Source: Aquihabitans sp035555395 (GTDB lineage: Bacteria > Actinomycetota > Acidimicrobiia > Acidimicrobiales > Iamiaceae). From it: DNA of 64,000 bases. The notes under the pieces are model-generated. The model searched no databases. It saw only the letters and a list, made by a program, of their open reading frames with translations, and was not told the origin of the DNA. Below, one piece after another: positions 32,620 through 40,121 of the stretch; position 1 is the stretch's first letter; the number at the start of each line of letters is the position of its first letter. Both the position numbers and the translations under genes were made by a program. The stretch covers positions 1 through 64,000 of the forward strand of contig DATMGQ010000097.1 in the NCBI GenBank assembly GCA_035555395.1, read 5' to 3'.

Positions 32620-33305
32620 GCTACGACGACCGACCGTACGACGAACGCCAGCCCCACGACCCCCGTGACTTCGACGAGCGGGCCTACGACGAGCGCGGCT
32701 ACCGCGACCAGCCGTTCGACGCCGAAGCCGAGCCCGAGCCGATCGAGGAGCCCCAGCCCCGCCGCACCCTCACCCGCGGCCGCACCCAGGTCGACGCCGA
32801 GGAGCTGCTGCGCCGGGTCTCGGACCTCATCGCCGCGGCCCGCCCCATGCCGCTGTCCGCCTCGGCGATGATCAACAAGGAAGAGGTCCTCGAGCTCCTC
32901 GACGAGGCCATCGGCCGGCTCCCCGACGAGCTTCGCGAGGCCCGCTGGCTGCGCAAGGAGCGCGAGGAGTACCTCGCCAAGATGCGCGCCGACGGCGACG
33001 AGATCACCGATGCCGCCCGGGCGCGCGCCGAGCAGATGGTCCAGCGCACCGAGGTGGTCAAGGCCGCCGAGCACCGGGCCCGCCGCATCATCGACGCCGC
33101 CGAGGCCGAGGCCCGGCGCCTCCGCCTCGAGTGCGAGGACTTCTGCGACCAGAAGCTGGCCAGCTTCGAGATCGTGCTCGAGCGCACCCTCAAGCTGGTC
33201 GGATCGGGCCGCGAGAAGCTCCAGGCCACCAACCTGGCCCGCCCCGAGCCCGAGGCGGCCCCCGACCCCGAGGACGAGGCGTTCTTCGACCAGGACCGGT
33301 CGTGA
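32616..33305 (+). CDS. sepIVA: SepIVA/DivIVA-like coiled-coil division protein
   Basis: A 229-residue protein with an acidic, Tyr/Asp/Arg-rich disordered N-terminus (1-55), then a DivIVA-type helical region: VDAEELLRRVSDLIAAARPMPLSASAMINKEEVLELLDEA, and a long coiled coil (about 95-205). This arrangement and the DUF177-rpmF-rnc-mutM neighbourhood match mycobacterial SepIVA, a septum and polar-growth factor. No TM. The extended disordered head with repeated D-E-R-x-Y elements is distinctive. The gene name is inferred mainly from synteny and the coiled-coil pattern. Confidence 0.7.
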   Translation: MSYDDRPYDERQPHDPRDFDERAYDERGYRDQPFDAEAEPEPIEEPQPRRTLTRGRTQVDAEELLRRVSDLIAAARPMPLSASAMINKEEVLELLDEAIGRLPDELREARWLRKEREEYLAKMRADGDEITDAARARAEQMVQRTEVVKAAEHRARRIIDAAEAEARRLRLECEDFCDQKLASFEIVLERTLKLVGSGREKLQATNLARPEPEAAPDPEDEAFFDQDRS

Positions 33306-33853
33306 CCCCCGCCCGGCCGGAGGCAGCGGGCGAGGGCCACCCGCCGGCCGTCATCGTGTCGGTCACGGAGATCCGGCGCCGCCCCGGCTCCCGGATGCCG
33401 GTGGAGCGCACGCTCGTGGCCGACGGCCTGGGTCTCACCGACGTCGCCATCCCCGACGGTGCCGAGATCACGTTCACCGGCGAGCTGGAGTCGATCCACG
33501 AGGGCGTGGTGCTCACCGGGGCGGCCGAGGTGCCGTGGACGGGAGAGTGCCGCCGCTGCCTGAAGGAGCTGCACGGCGTCGCCGCCATCGACATCCGCGA
33601 GGTCTACGAGACCAAGCCCACCGACGGCGAGACCTGGCCCCTCGAACACGACCAGGTCGACCTCGGCCCGCTCCTCCACGACATCGCCCTGCTGGCGCTC
33701 CCGCTGGCGCCCCTGTGCACCGACGACTGCCTCGGCCCCGCGCCGGACGCCTTCCCGGCCACGGTCGAGGGCGACGCGGCCCCCGACGACGAGCCCGACG
33801 ACGGACCGGCCAAGGACCCCCGCTGGGCCGCCCTCGACGACCTCGACCTCTGA
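33302..33853 (+). CDS. DUF177 (YceD-like) protein
   Basis: A 183-residue member of the DUF177/YceD family, which occurs next to rpmF in most bacteria and is linked to 23S rRNA accumulation. FTGELESIHEGVVLTGAAEVPW and GECRRCLKEL near 81, then LCTDDCLG near 139, carry the family's Cys pairs. The tail (DEPDDGPAKDPRWAALDDL) shows the typical DPRWAAL ending. GTG overlaps the sepIVA stop. In this genome rpmF is separated from it by a decayed gene. Confidence 0.88.
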   Translation: MTPARPEAAGEGHPPAVIVSVTEIRRRPGSRMPVERTLVADGLGLTDVAIPDGAEITFTGELESIHEGVVLTGAAEVPWTGECRRCLKELHGVAAIDIREVYETKPTDGETWPLEHDQVDLGPLLHDIALLALPLAPLCTDDCLGPAPDAFPATVEGDAAPDDEPDDGPAKDPRWAALDDLDL

Positions 33854-33859
33854 CCCGGC

Positions 33860-34600
33860 GCGTCGGGCGCGGGCGCGCCAGTTCGCGGTGCGGGCGGCGT
33901 AGGCGGCGCTGGGGCGCAGGTCGTGAGCGATCTGGCTGATCGGTGCGGTGCCGTCGATGACGGCGAGGGTCCCGGACCCGAACGCGCCGGTCGTGGGGAG
34001 CGACCGGAGCAGGCCGAGGTGGAGCAGGAGGACGTCCACGTACGGCGACATGACCCGCCTCCCCTCCGACGACTCGGAGAACTGGGTCATCATCCCGCCT
34101 CGGGACAGGCCCGCCTCCAGCTTCTCGACCCAGTGGGACACACCGGCGGCGTCGGCCTTGCGGTGGAGGACGTTGCCGTACACGAGGTGCACGAAGGCGG
34201 TGTTCGACAGCTTCCCGTAGGTGTTCTGGAACTCCGACGAGGCGGCGAACCTGGTGGAACGAGACGCAGCGCCCGTCGTCGCTGATCTGCGGCTCGGCGG
34301 CATCGCCGTCGATCTCCGCCCCCGCCCCGCCAGCCGGGACGGTGACCAGGACCGCGGTTCCGGTCGCCCGGTCGAAGCGGTGCACGTTCAGGTGGCTCGG
34401 CGCGAAGCCGGCGATGGGACCGGGGCCCTTCGAGATGTAGGCCACCCAACGGCCGTCGGCGCTGATGGCCGGGCTGGACGCCGGGCCGGTGAACGGCGCC
34501 CCGCTCGCGGTGACCGACGCCCGGCCGGTGACCGGATGATCCGAGGCGGCGGCACCCGCGGGGTGCGGCGAGACGGCCTGGTGGCGGGGCGCTTTCGACC
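33860..34600 (-). pseudogene. Remnant of a TolB-like/DUF4214 surface protein
   Basis: On the minus strand two frames carry pieces of one gene. The 5' piece encodes a TolB/PD40-type repeat (PASSPAISADGRWVAYISKG, later PQISDDGRCVSF). Near 34250 the reading frame changes and continues as a DUF4214-like domain (EFQNTYGKLSNTAFVHLVYGN, then VEKLEAGLSRGGMMTQFSES). No start codon, signal peptide, or proper stop is left, and the number of propeller repeats is far too low, so both a deletion and a frameshift are likely. The remnant sits between the DUF177 and rpmF genes, which are normally adjacent. Domain names are from pattern recognition. Confidence 0.65.
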
Positions 34601-34618
34601 GGGATGGGGCTCGGTCGC

Positions 34619-34624
34619 TACCAT
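34619..34624 (+). promoter_or_regulatory. Candidate -10 box (TACCAT) for rpmF
   Basis: TACCAT lies 58 nt before the rpmF ATG, with TTCGAC about 19 nt further upstream as a weak -35. This would give rpmF-plsX its own transcript, with a normal leader, after the pseudogene interruption. Confidence 0.4.
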
Positions 34625-34682
34625 CTACCCCTCGCGTGCGGCGCACCGCAGCGCCCCCGACCACGACCTCAGGACCACGACG

Positions 34683-34862
34683 ATGGCTGTCCCCAAGAAG
34701 AAGACCTCCAAGTCCAAGAGCCGCAGCCGCCGGGCTTCGGCCTGGAAGCTCGACGCTCCCTCGCGCAGCGTCTGCCCGCGCTGCGGTTCCGCCAAGCTGC
34801 CCCACGTCGTGTGCGGCAACTGCGGCTGGTACCACGGCCGCCAGGCCATCGAGGTCGACTGA
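34683..34862 (+). CDS. rpmF: 50S ribosomal protein L32 (zinc-binding form)
   Basis: The 59-residue L32, MAVPKKKTSKSKSRSRRAS, followed by a zinc ribbon with CPRC near 31-34 and CGNC near 44-47. The ATG is standard; the longer open frame upstream runs through the pseudogene region. plsX follows after 21 nt, the conserved rpmF-plsX pair. Confidence 0.97.
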   Translation: MAVPKKKTSKSKSRSRRASAWKLDAPSRSVCPRCGSAKLPHVVCGNCGWYHGRQAIEVD

Positions 34863-34883
34863 CCCACGTCCGGCTGACCTGCC

Positions 34884-35897
34884 ATGACGTCAACCGAACG
34901 CCTCCCCGTCGCCGTCGATGCGATGGGCGGAGACAAGGCCCCGGCGGAGATCATCGCCGGGTCGATCCGCGCCCGTGACGAGCTCGGCGTGTCCGTCGTC
35001 CTCGTCGGCCGGCCCGAGGACCTGACCGAGACCGGCGGCCTCGAGGTCCTGCCCGCGTCCGAGGTCATCGCCATGGACGCCGATCCGGGCAAGAGCGTCC
35101 GGACCATGAAGGACTCGTCGCTGGTGCGCGCCGCCGAGGCCGTCCGCGACGGCAAGGCCTGCGCCATGGTCTCAGCCGGCAACACCGGCGCCACCATGGC
35201 CTCGGCGCTGCTGCGCATGAAGCGCCTGCCCGGCGTGTTCCGGCCGGCCATCGCCACGCCGATCCCGAACCCCGCGGGCGGCAACCCCACCGTCTTGCTC
35301 GATGCCGGTGCCAACGCCGAGTGCTCGCCCGAGTGGCTGGTGCAGTTCGCCCAGATGGGCGCCACCTTCGCCCGCACCCGCTACGGCATCGAGACCCCCA
35401 AGGTCGGCCTCCTGTCCATCGGCGAGGAGCCCACCAAGGGCAGCCCGCTGGTGAAGGAGACCCATGCACTGCTCGCCACCCGCGAGTGGGAGGCCGCCTG
35501 TGGCGGCACGTTCGTCGGCAACGTCGAGGGCCGCGACATCATGTCGCCCGACGTCGACGTGATCGTGACCGACGGCTTCACCGGCAACGTCGTGCTCAAG
35601 ACGCTCGAGGGCAGCATGCGCTCGCTGGTCAACGCCATCCTCGGCACGTTCAACACCAGCGACGAGACCAAGGCCGCCGGCGACGTCCTGTTCCCGGCCC
35701 TGCTCCCGCTCTACGCCCAGCTCGACCCGAACAACACGGGCGGGGCCATGCTCCTCGGCCTCAACGGCGTGTGCATCATCAGCCACGGCTCGTCGAACGA
35801 CACCGCCATCGTCAACGCGGTGAAGGTCGCCACCGAGATGGTCGACGCCGACCTCGTGGGCGCCATCGCCCAGACCATCCGCCCCGCCGACGACTGA
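34884..35897 (+). CDS. plsX: Phosphate acyltransferase PlsX
   Basis: A 337-residue PlsX that converts acyl-ACP to acyl-phosphate at the start of phospholipid synthesis. VAVDAMGGDKAPAEII near 9-24 is the signature N-terminus; MVSAGNTGATMASALLRM near 94-111 and the C-terminal GAMLLGLNGVCIISHGSSN near 289-307 are also diagnostic. Peripheral membrane enzyme. Its partner acpP lies just across the patatin-like gene. Length is typical. A palindrome after the stop (35935-35983) separates it from the convergent lipase. Confidence 0.97.
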   Translation: MTSTERLPVAVDAMGGDKAPAEIIAGSIRARDELGVSVVLVGRPEDLTETGGLEVLPASEVIAMDADPGKSVRTMKDSSLVRAAEAVRDGKACAMVSAGNTGATMASALLRMKRLPGVFRPAIATPIPNPAGGNPTVLLDAGANAECSPEWLVQFAQMGATFARTRYGIETPKVGLLSIGEEPTKGSPLVKETHALLATREWEAACGGTFVGNVEGRDIMSPDVDVIVTDGFTGNVVLKTLEGSMRSLVNAILGTFNTSDETKAAGDVLFPALLPLYAQLDPNNTGGAMLLGLNGVCIISHGSSNDTAIVNAVKVATEMVDADLVGAIAQTIRPADD

Positions 35898-35934
35898 AGC
35901 CGAGGCGACGGCCTCGGCCCCGCCAGCACCTGGC

Positions 35935-35983
35935 CGAATCAGGTCGTCCGTGCCGCGCACGGCGGCTCAGGTGACCTGATTCG
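35935..35983. terminator. Inverted repeat between convergent plsX and patatin genes
   Basis: Perfect 11-bp arms (CGAATCAGGTC at 35935-35945, GACCTGATTCG at 35973-35983) enclose a second 5-bp stem (CCGTG/CACGG). It is centred between two convergent stops. No T-tract. Confidence 0.6.
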
Positions 35984-35987
35984 ACGT

Positions 35988-37748
35988 TCAGTCCACCGCG
36001 GTGGGCGTCTCGTGGACGGGCTCGGGGTCGGGGTCGACCGGGCTGGCCAGCCAGGCGGCGAGCGACGGGGGCAGCGGCGCGCCGAGGTCTCGGCGGGCCT
36101 GCACGAGGTGGCGCAAGCGCGCGGTGAGGGCCCGGCGCTTCGCCTCGGCCTCGACCTCCGGGTCGACGGGCTCGAGCGGCTCCTCCTCGTCGCCGATGTC
36201 GGGCACCGCATCGACGGGCTCGTCGGGGGTCTTGGCGGTGCCGCCGGTGACGAGGACCGGGCTCGGGCGGCCGAGGGCGTCGCCACCGAAGAGGGTGGTG
36301 AGCGCGCCGTCGAGGCGGCGCAGCTCGATGCGCACCTCCGTGAGCTCCCGGGTCAGGTGCTGCGCCTCGGCGGACAGCTCGAGGAGCAGGTCGGCGGTTC
36401 GCAGCCACCCGTGGTCGATCGAGATGGCGATGAGCGCCGGATCGATGGTCATCGAGTCGTGGACGTCGAACTCGGGGACCACGAGCCGGACGGTCTCGTT
36501 CCAGCCGCCGGGCGGGTTGAGCTCCTTGCGGAGGGTCTCGTCGGGGCCGATCTCGGCGCTGACCCGGCGGAGGATGTCGATGAGGTTCCGGTCGGCGAAC
36601 GAGGCCATGGGCTCGACACCCACCGAGCTGGCCGAGATGGCGATGACCCGCTCGACCTCCAGGTGGTGCACCAGCACCTCGATCGGGAGGATCTCCCGGG
36701 CGCCGCCGTCGACGTAGTGCTCGTCGCCGAGCAGCACCGGTGGGAAGGCGAGCGGGATCGAGGCCGAGGCCAGGACCCCGGCGCCCAGCGCCACGTCGGG
36801 CAACCCGGTGGGCCGGTCGTGGCGGTCGTGGATGGCCCCGGTCTCGGTGATGTAGCGCAGCTCGCCGGACTCCAGGCTCACGGCACCGACGCGCAGGTCG
36901 ATCCCCGACGACCGGACCCGCTCGGGGTCGAGCTCGCGGAGCAGCAGGTCGGCCACCGGGGTGAGCGAGAGCAGGGACTGGGCGGTGAGCGCCTCGCGGA
37001 CGGCATCGAGGGCGCCGTCGGTCTCGGGCGGCCGACGTACGAGGCTGCCCACGACCTTGACCGCCATGCGCACCGCGTTGGTGTTGTTGCTGCCGTCGCC
37101 GAGGTAGCTCCGCCACGTGGAGGCCCACGAGGCCGAGGCCTGGAGGCGGGTGAGCCACGGCTCGGGCTCCCACATGTCATCGGTGATGCGCAGCGAGCGC
37201 CAGAGGCGCTCGACCTCGTCGATGGCGCGGGTGCCGTCGGCGTGGTCGCCCTCGGCCAGCTTCGCGGCGTTGAGGCCGCCGGCCGAGTTCCCGGCGACGG
37301 CGACGGGTGCGACCGCGGCGTGGTCGTAGAGGAAGCGCAGCACGCCGGCCTCGAAGCTGCCCAGCGAGCCGCCCCCGCTGATGGCGAGGCCGGTGCGGCG
37401 CCCGCCGAGGTCGGCGCGGAGTCGCTCGAGGGCGTCGAGGGCGTGGTCGTCCCACGTCGCCTCGAGGTCGGCAGGGGAGGGGGCGTCGGCCGGCACGGTG
37501 AGCGCCGGGCCGGCGAGGTGGCGCTCGGCGGCCTCGATGGCCAGCTCACGGGGCGTGCGGACGTCCTCGGGCGGTTCGGCCTCGTCGGCCTGATCTCCCT
37601 CGGCCGCGGCCTCCGCCGGGCCGTCGGCGGGGGCGTCGGCCTCGTCGGCGGCCGGCTCGGTCGGCGGTTCGCTGCTCTTGCGGCCGATCCTCCACCCCTT
37701 TCGGGGTGCTTCCGTCCCTTGGCTGTTGTCCTCGACCGGCTCGTCCAT
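35988..37748 (-). CDS. Patatin-like phospholipase
   Basis: A 586-residue protein. The first 80 residues are acidic, Ala/Glu/Asp-rich and likely disordered. The patatin domain (about 115-360) has the oxyanion loop AISGGGSLGSFEAGV near 118, nucleophile GNSAG near 156 (GxSxG) and the dyad Asp in VDGGAREILPIEV near 347. The C-terminal 200 residues are helical and charged (RELTEVRIELRRLDGAL), resembling a coiled-coil extension. It should hydrolyse phospholipid or other acyl esters in the cytoplasm. Its position, opposing plsX-acpP, fits lipid turnover. Confidence 0.85.
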   Translation of the reverse strand: MDEPVEDNSQGTEAPRKGWRIGRKSSEPPTEPAADEADAPADGPAEAAAEGDQADEAEPPEDVRTPRELAIEAAERHLAGPALTVPADAPSPADLEATWDDHALDALERLRADLGGRRTGLAISGGGSLGSFEAGVLRFLYDHAAVAPVAVAGNSAGGLNAAKLAEGDHADGTRAIDEVERLWRSLRITDDMWEPEPWLTRLQASASWASTWRSYLGDGSNNTNAVRMAVKVVGSLVRRPPETDGALDAVREALTAQSLLSLTPVADLLLRELDPERVRSSGIDLRVGAVSLESGELRYITETGAIHDRHDRPTGLPDVALGAGVLASASIPLAFPPVLLGDEHYVDGGAREILPIEVLVHHLEVERVIAISASSVGVEPMASFADRNLIDILRRVSAEIGPDETLRKELNPPGGWNETVRLVVPEFDVHDSMTIDPALIAISIDHGWLRTADLLLELSAEAQHLTRELTEVRIELRRLDGALTTLFGGDALGRPSPVLVTGGTAKTPDEPVDAVPDIGDEEEPLEPVDPEVEAEAKRRALTARLRHLVQARRDLGAPLPPSLAAWLASPVDPDPEPVHETPTAVD

Positions 37749-37906
37749 GCTTGCTTTCCGGGACCGTCGGGCGGTCCTCGCGCGTGATCTGGGGCCCCAT
37801 CATGCGTCACCCGCCCGAATTCGCGCACCCGTGGCCGTTCACGAGCGCACAAAGTTTTCCACCCGCTACAGTCGCCGTCGCCCCTTTCACCGATCAGGAG
37901 TGCACC

Positions 37907-38203
37907 GTGCCCGCTGAAACCCACGTCGGACAGGACCCGATGAGCCGCCAGGACGTCTTCGAGCTCGTCCGCGACCGGCTCGCCGACATCCTCGAGACCG
38001 ATCCGGCCGGGATCAAGGAGGGCGACTCCTTCGCCGATGACCTGGGCGCCGACTCCCTCGCGCTCATCGAGCTCGTGGAGGAGCTCGAGGAGGAGCTGGG
38101 CGAGCGCTCGGTCGGGTTCCGCATCGAGGACGAGGACCTCGAGGACCTCAAGACCGTGCGCGACGCCGTGGACTACGTGTTCGACAAGCTCGGCGGAAGC
38201 TAG
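37907..38203 (+). CDS. acpP: Acyl carrier protein
   Basis: A 98-residue ACP. The 4'-phosphopantetheine attachment Ser50 is in DDLGADSLALIELVEELEEE, and the rest matches type II fatty-acid ACPs. The GTG at 37907 has AGGAG 6 nt upstream and gives a 12-residue extension before MSRQDVFELV; the internal ATG at residue 12 would give a standard-length ACP. It heads the acpP-rnc-mutM-like operon, with rnc 2 nt downstream. TACAGT near 37867 is a possible -10. Confidence 0.93.
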   Translation: MPAETHVGQDPMSRQDVFELVRDRLADILETDPAGIKEGDSFADDLGADSLALIELVEELEEELGERSVGFRIEDEDLEDLKTVRDAVDYVFDKLGGS

Positions 38204-38205
38204 GC

Positions 38206-39039
38206 GTGACCCCCGAGTCGGGCGTGGGCGACGCCGGCGACGCCGAGCAGCTCCACGCGCCGGCATCGCCTCCGTCGGGCGCGCCCGGCGAGCGGTCCGT
38301 GCCGCCGCCGACGTTCCACCCGATCTCGCCCGCCGGGCTCGCCGCGTTCTGCGACCGGCTCGGCTACGGGTTCGCCGCGCCGGAGCTGCTGGGGCAGGCC
38401 CTCACGCACCGGTCCTGGTGCGCCGAGAACGCCGGCTACCGGTCCAACGAGCGGCTCGAGTTCCTGGGGGACTCGGTCCTCGGACTCGTGGTGACCGACG
38501 ACCTCTACGCCCTGCTGCCCGATGCGGGCGAGGGCCAGCTGTCGCGCATGCGCGCCGCGGTGGTCTGCTCGCCCGCGCTGGCCGAGATGGCCACCGAGCT
38601 GGAGCTCGGCGAGGTGCTGCTGCTCGGCAAGGGCGAGCGGGCGTCCGGTGGCCGGGAGCGCCCGTCGATCCTGGCCGACGCGATGGAGGCGGTCATCGGG
38701 GCCGTCTACCTCGATGGGGGCCTCACGCCGGCCGCCGAGCTGGTGAGCCGCCTCGTGGCGCCCCGGCTCCTGAGCGCCGGCGCACCCGACCACAAGAGCC
38801 GGCTCCACGAGCTGGCGGCCAGCGACCCGCAACGCACGGTGGTCTTCGAGATCACCGAGCAGGGTCCGGAGCACGACAAGACGTTCCAGGCACGCGTGAT
38901 CCTCGACGGGAGACCGCTGGGCGTGGGCGTCGGACGATCGAAGAAGCAGGCGGAGCAGGCCGCAGCCCAGGACACCTGGGTGCGGCTCGACCGCGAACTC
39001 GGGGAACTCCCCGCACGAGAGGAAGCAACGCATGGCTGA
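38206..39039 (+). CDS. rnc: Ribonuclease III
   Basis: A 277-residue RNase III that processes rRNA and double-stranded RNA. The first 40 residues are a low-complexity Pro/Gly extension. The catalytic domain has the signature NERLEFLGDSVLG near 81-93 and the second acidic set ADAMEAVIGAVYLDGG near 151. The double-stranded RNA-binding domain (about 195-265) ends in GRSKKQAEQAAAQDTW. It overlaps the downstream mutM-like gene by 8 nt. Confidence 0.96.
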   Translation: MTPESGVGDAGDAEQLHAPASPPSGAPGERSVPPPTFHPISPAGLAAFCDRLGYGFAAPELLGQALTHRSWCAENAGYRSNERLEFLGDSVLGLVVTDDLYALLPDAGEGQLSRMRAAVVCSPALAEMATELELGEVLLLGKGERASGGRERPSILADAMEAVIGAVYLDGGLTPAAELVSRLVAPRLLSAGAPDHKSRLHELAASDPQRTVVFEITEQGPEHDKTFQARVILDGRPLGVGVGRSKKQAEQAAAQDTWVRLDRELGELPAREEATHG

Positions 39040-39871
39040 GCAGCCGGAACTCGAGACCCTTCGCCGGGATCTCGACCGCGACATCGGTGGCAAGCGGATC
39101 AAGACCGTCGAGGTGCCGGGCTCCGGGGTGATCCCGCGCCACACCAACAAGAAGCAGTTCACCTCGCTGCTCGAGGGCGTGAAGGTCACCGGCGTGGTCC
39201 GCCGGGACCTCTACCTGGTCGCCAAGCTCGACTCCGGCGATGCGCTGGTCATCGACATCCAGAACGGCGGGCAGCTCCGGCGCCAGGCCGCCAAGGAGGA
39301 GGTCGACAAGCGCACCAAGGTGTCCATCACCTTCACGCAGGGCGGCCAGCTGCGAGCGCTCGACGACACCGGCAACCTCGAGCTGTTCGTGGTGCCCTTC
39401 GACCAGCTGACCGAGGCGGTCCCCGAGCTGGCCGACCTCGGCTTCGACATCCTCGACGAGCCGGTCTCCTGGACGTCGTTCGGCGAGCGCATGCTGCGCC
39501 ACCGCGACGTGAAGCTGCGCACGCTGCTGCTCAACCGCAGCGTCATCGCCGGCATCGGCCCGGTGTACGCCGACGAGATCCTGCACGCGTCCGGGCTGCG
39601 CCCCGACCGCGAGGTCTCGTCGCTCTCCACCCAGGAGATCCGCCGCTTCTACCGGGCGGTCGTGGAGACCCTGCACGAGGCGGCCAAGCACCGCGGCGTC
39701 ACCACCTCCGACGGGCAGTACGCCGACCTGACCGGCAAGCCGGGCGGCTGGACCGACGAGCTCCAGGTCTACGAGCGCGACGGCAAGGCCTGCCGCCGGT
39801 GCCGCGGCGTCGTGTCGAAGACCCGCATGAGCGGCAAGACCGTCTACCTGTGCGAGGAGTGCCAGGTCTGA
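39032..39871 (+). CDS. Fpg/MutM-family protein lacking catalytic residues
   Basis: A 279-residue protein of the Fpg/Nei family at the locus where mutM normally follows rnc. The fold is intact: AEQPELETLRRDLDRDIGGK, the H2TH segment NRSVIAGIGPVYADEILHASG, and a C-terminal zinc finger with CRRC and CEEC. The key residues are not. The N-terminal catalytic Pro (P1 of PELPEVET) is Ala2. The catalytic Lys of RRGKYL is Leu60 in RRDLYL. HLGMSG reads DIQNGG (75-80), and DPRTFGEM reads DDTGNLEL (111-118). These changes should abolish beta-elimination and lesion recognition. It may be an inactive DNA-binding paralogue; an active MutM must be sought elsewhere. Confidence 0.85.
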   Translation: MAEQPELETLRRDLDRDIGGKRIKTVEVPGSGVIPRHTNKKQFTSLLEGVKVTGVVRRDLYLVAKLDSGDALVIDIQNGGQLRRQAAKEEVDKRTKVSITFTQGGQLRALDDTGNLELFVVPFDQLTEAVPELADLGFDILDEPVSWTSFGERMLRHRDVKLRTLLLNRSVIAGIGPVYADEILHASGLRPDREVSSLSTQEIRRFYRAVVETLHEAAKHRGVTTSDGQYADLTGKPGGWTDELQVYERDGKACRRCRGVVSKTRMSGKTVYLCEECQV

Positions 39872-39890
39872 CCTGGTGGTTCGGGCCCGT

Positions 39891-39916
39891 CGGGAGGGTC
39901 CCGCAGGATTTTCTTT
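39891..39916 (+). terminator. Candidate intrinsic terminator of the acpP-rnc-mutM-like operon
   Basis: A short stem CGGGA-GGG-TCCCG (39891-39903) is followed by CAGGATTTTCTTTT, a T-rich tract that is rare in this window. It lies 20 nt after the mutM-like stop. Confidence 0.55.
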
Positions 39917-39967
39917 TCCCGCTTCGAAGCCGCCGGTCGGCGCAGCTCCGGCGCGCCCCGTCGACTA

Positions 39968-40017
39968 GGCCGAACGGCCCATGACCAGGGGCGATGGCGG
40001 AGGTGGGCCGTTCGGCC
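39968..40017. repeat. 14-bp inverted repeat with nested palindromes
   Basis: Arms GGCCGAACGGCCCA (39968-39981) and TGGGCCGTTCGGCC (40004-40017) are perfect and 22 nt apart. Each arm is close to self-complementary (GGCC-GAAC-GGCC). It could be a second terminator or a protein-binding site upstream of the next gene. Confidence 0.5.
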
Positions 40018-40107
40018 CACCTCACGCTGCGTGACCTGCGGCGGCGTCGACAACGCACCGTCGCCCCAGGTCAGCCCAGAACTCACGCTCCGAGTCGAAA
40101 GATGAGC

Positions 40108-40113
40108 TAAGGT
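40108..40113 (+). promoter_or_regulatory. -10 box TAAGGT, leaderless-type
   Basis: TAAGGT ends 8 nt before the GTG at 40122. Confidence 0.55.
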
Positions 40114-40121
40114 CACGGACC

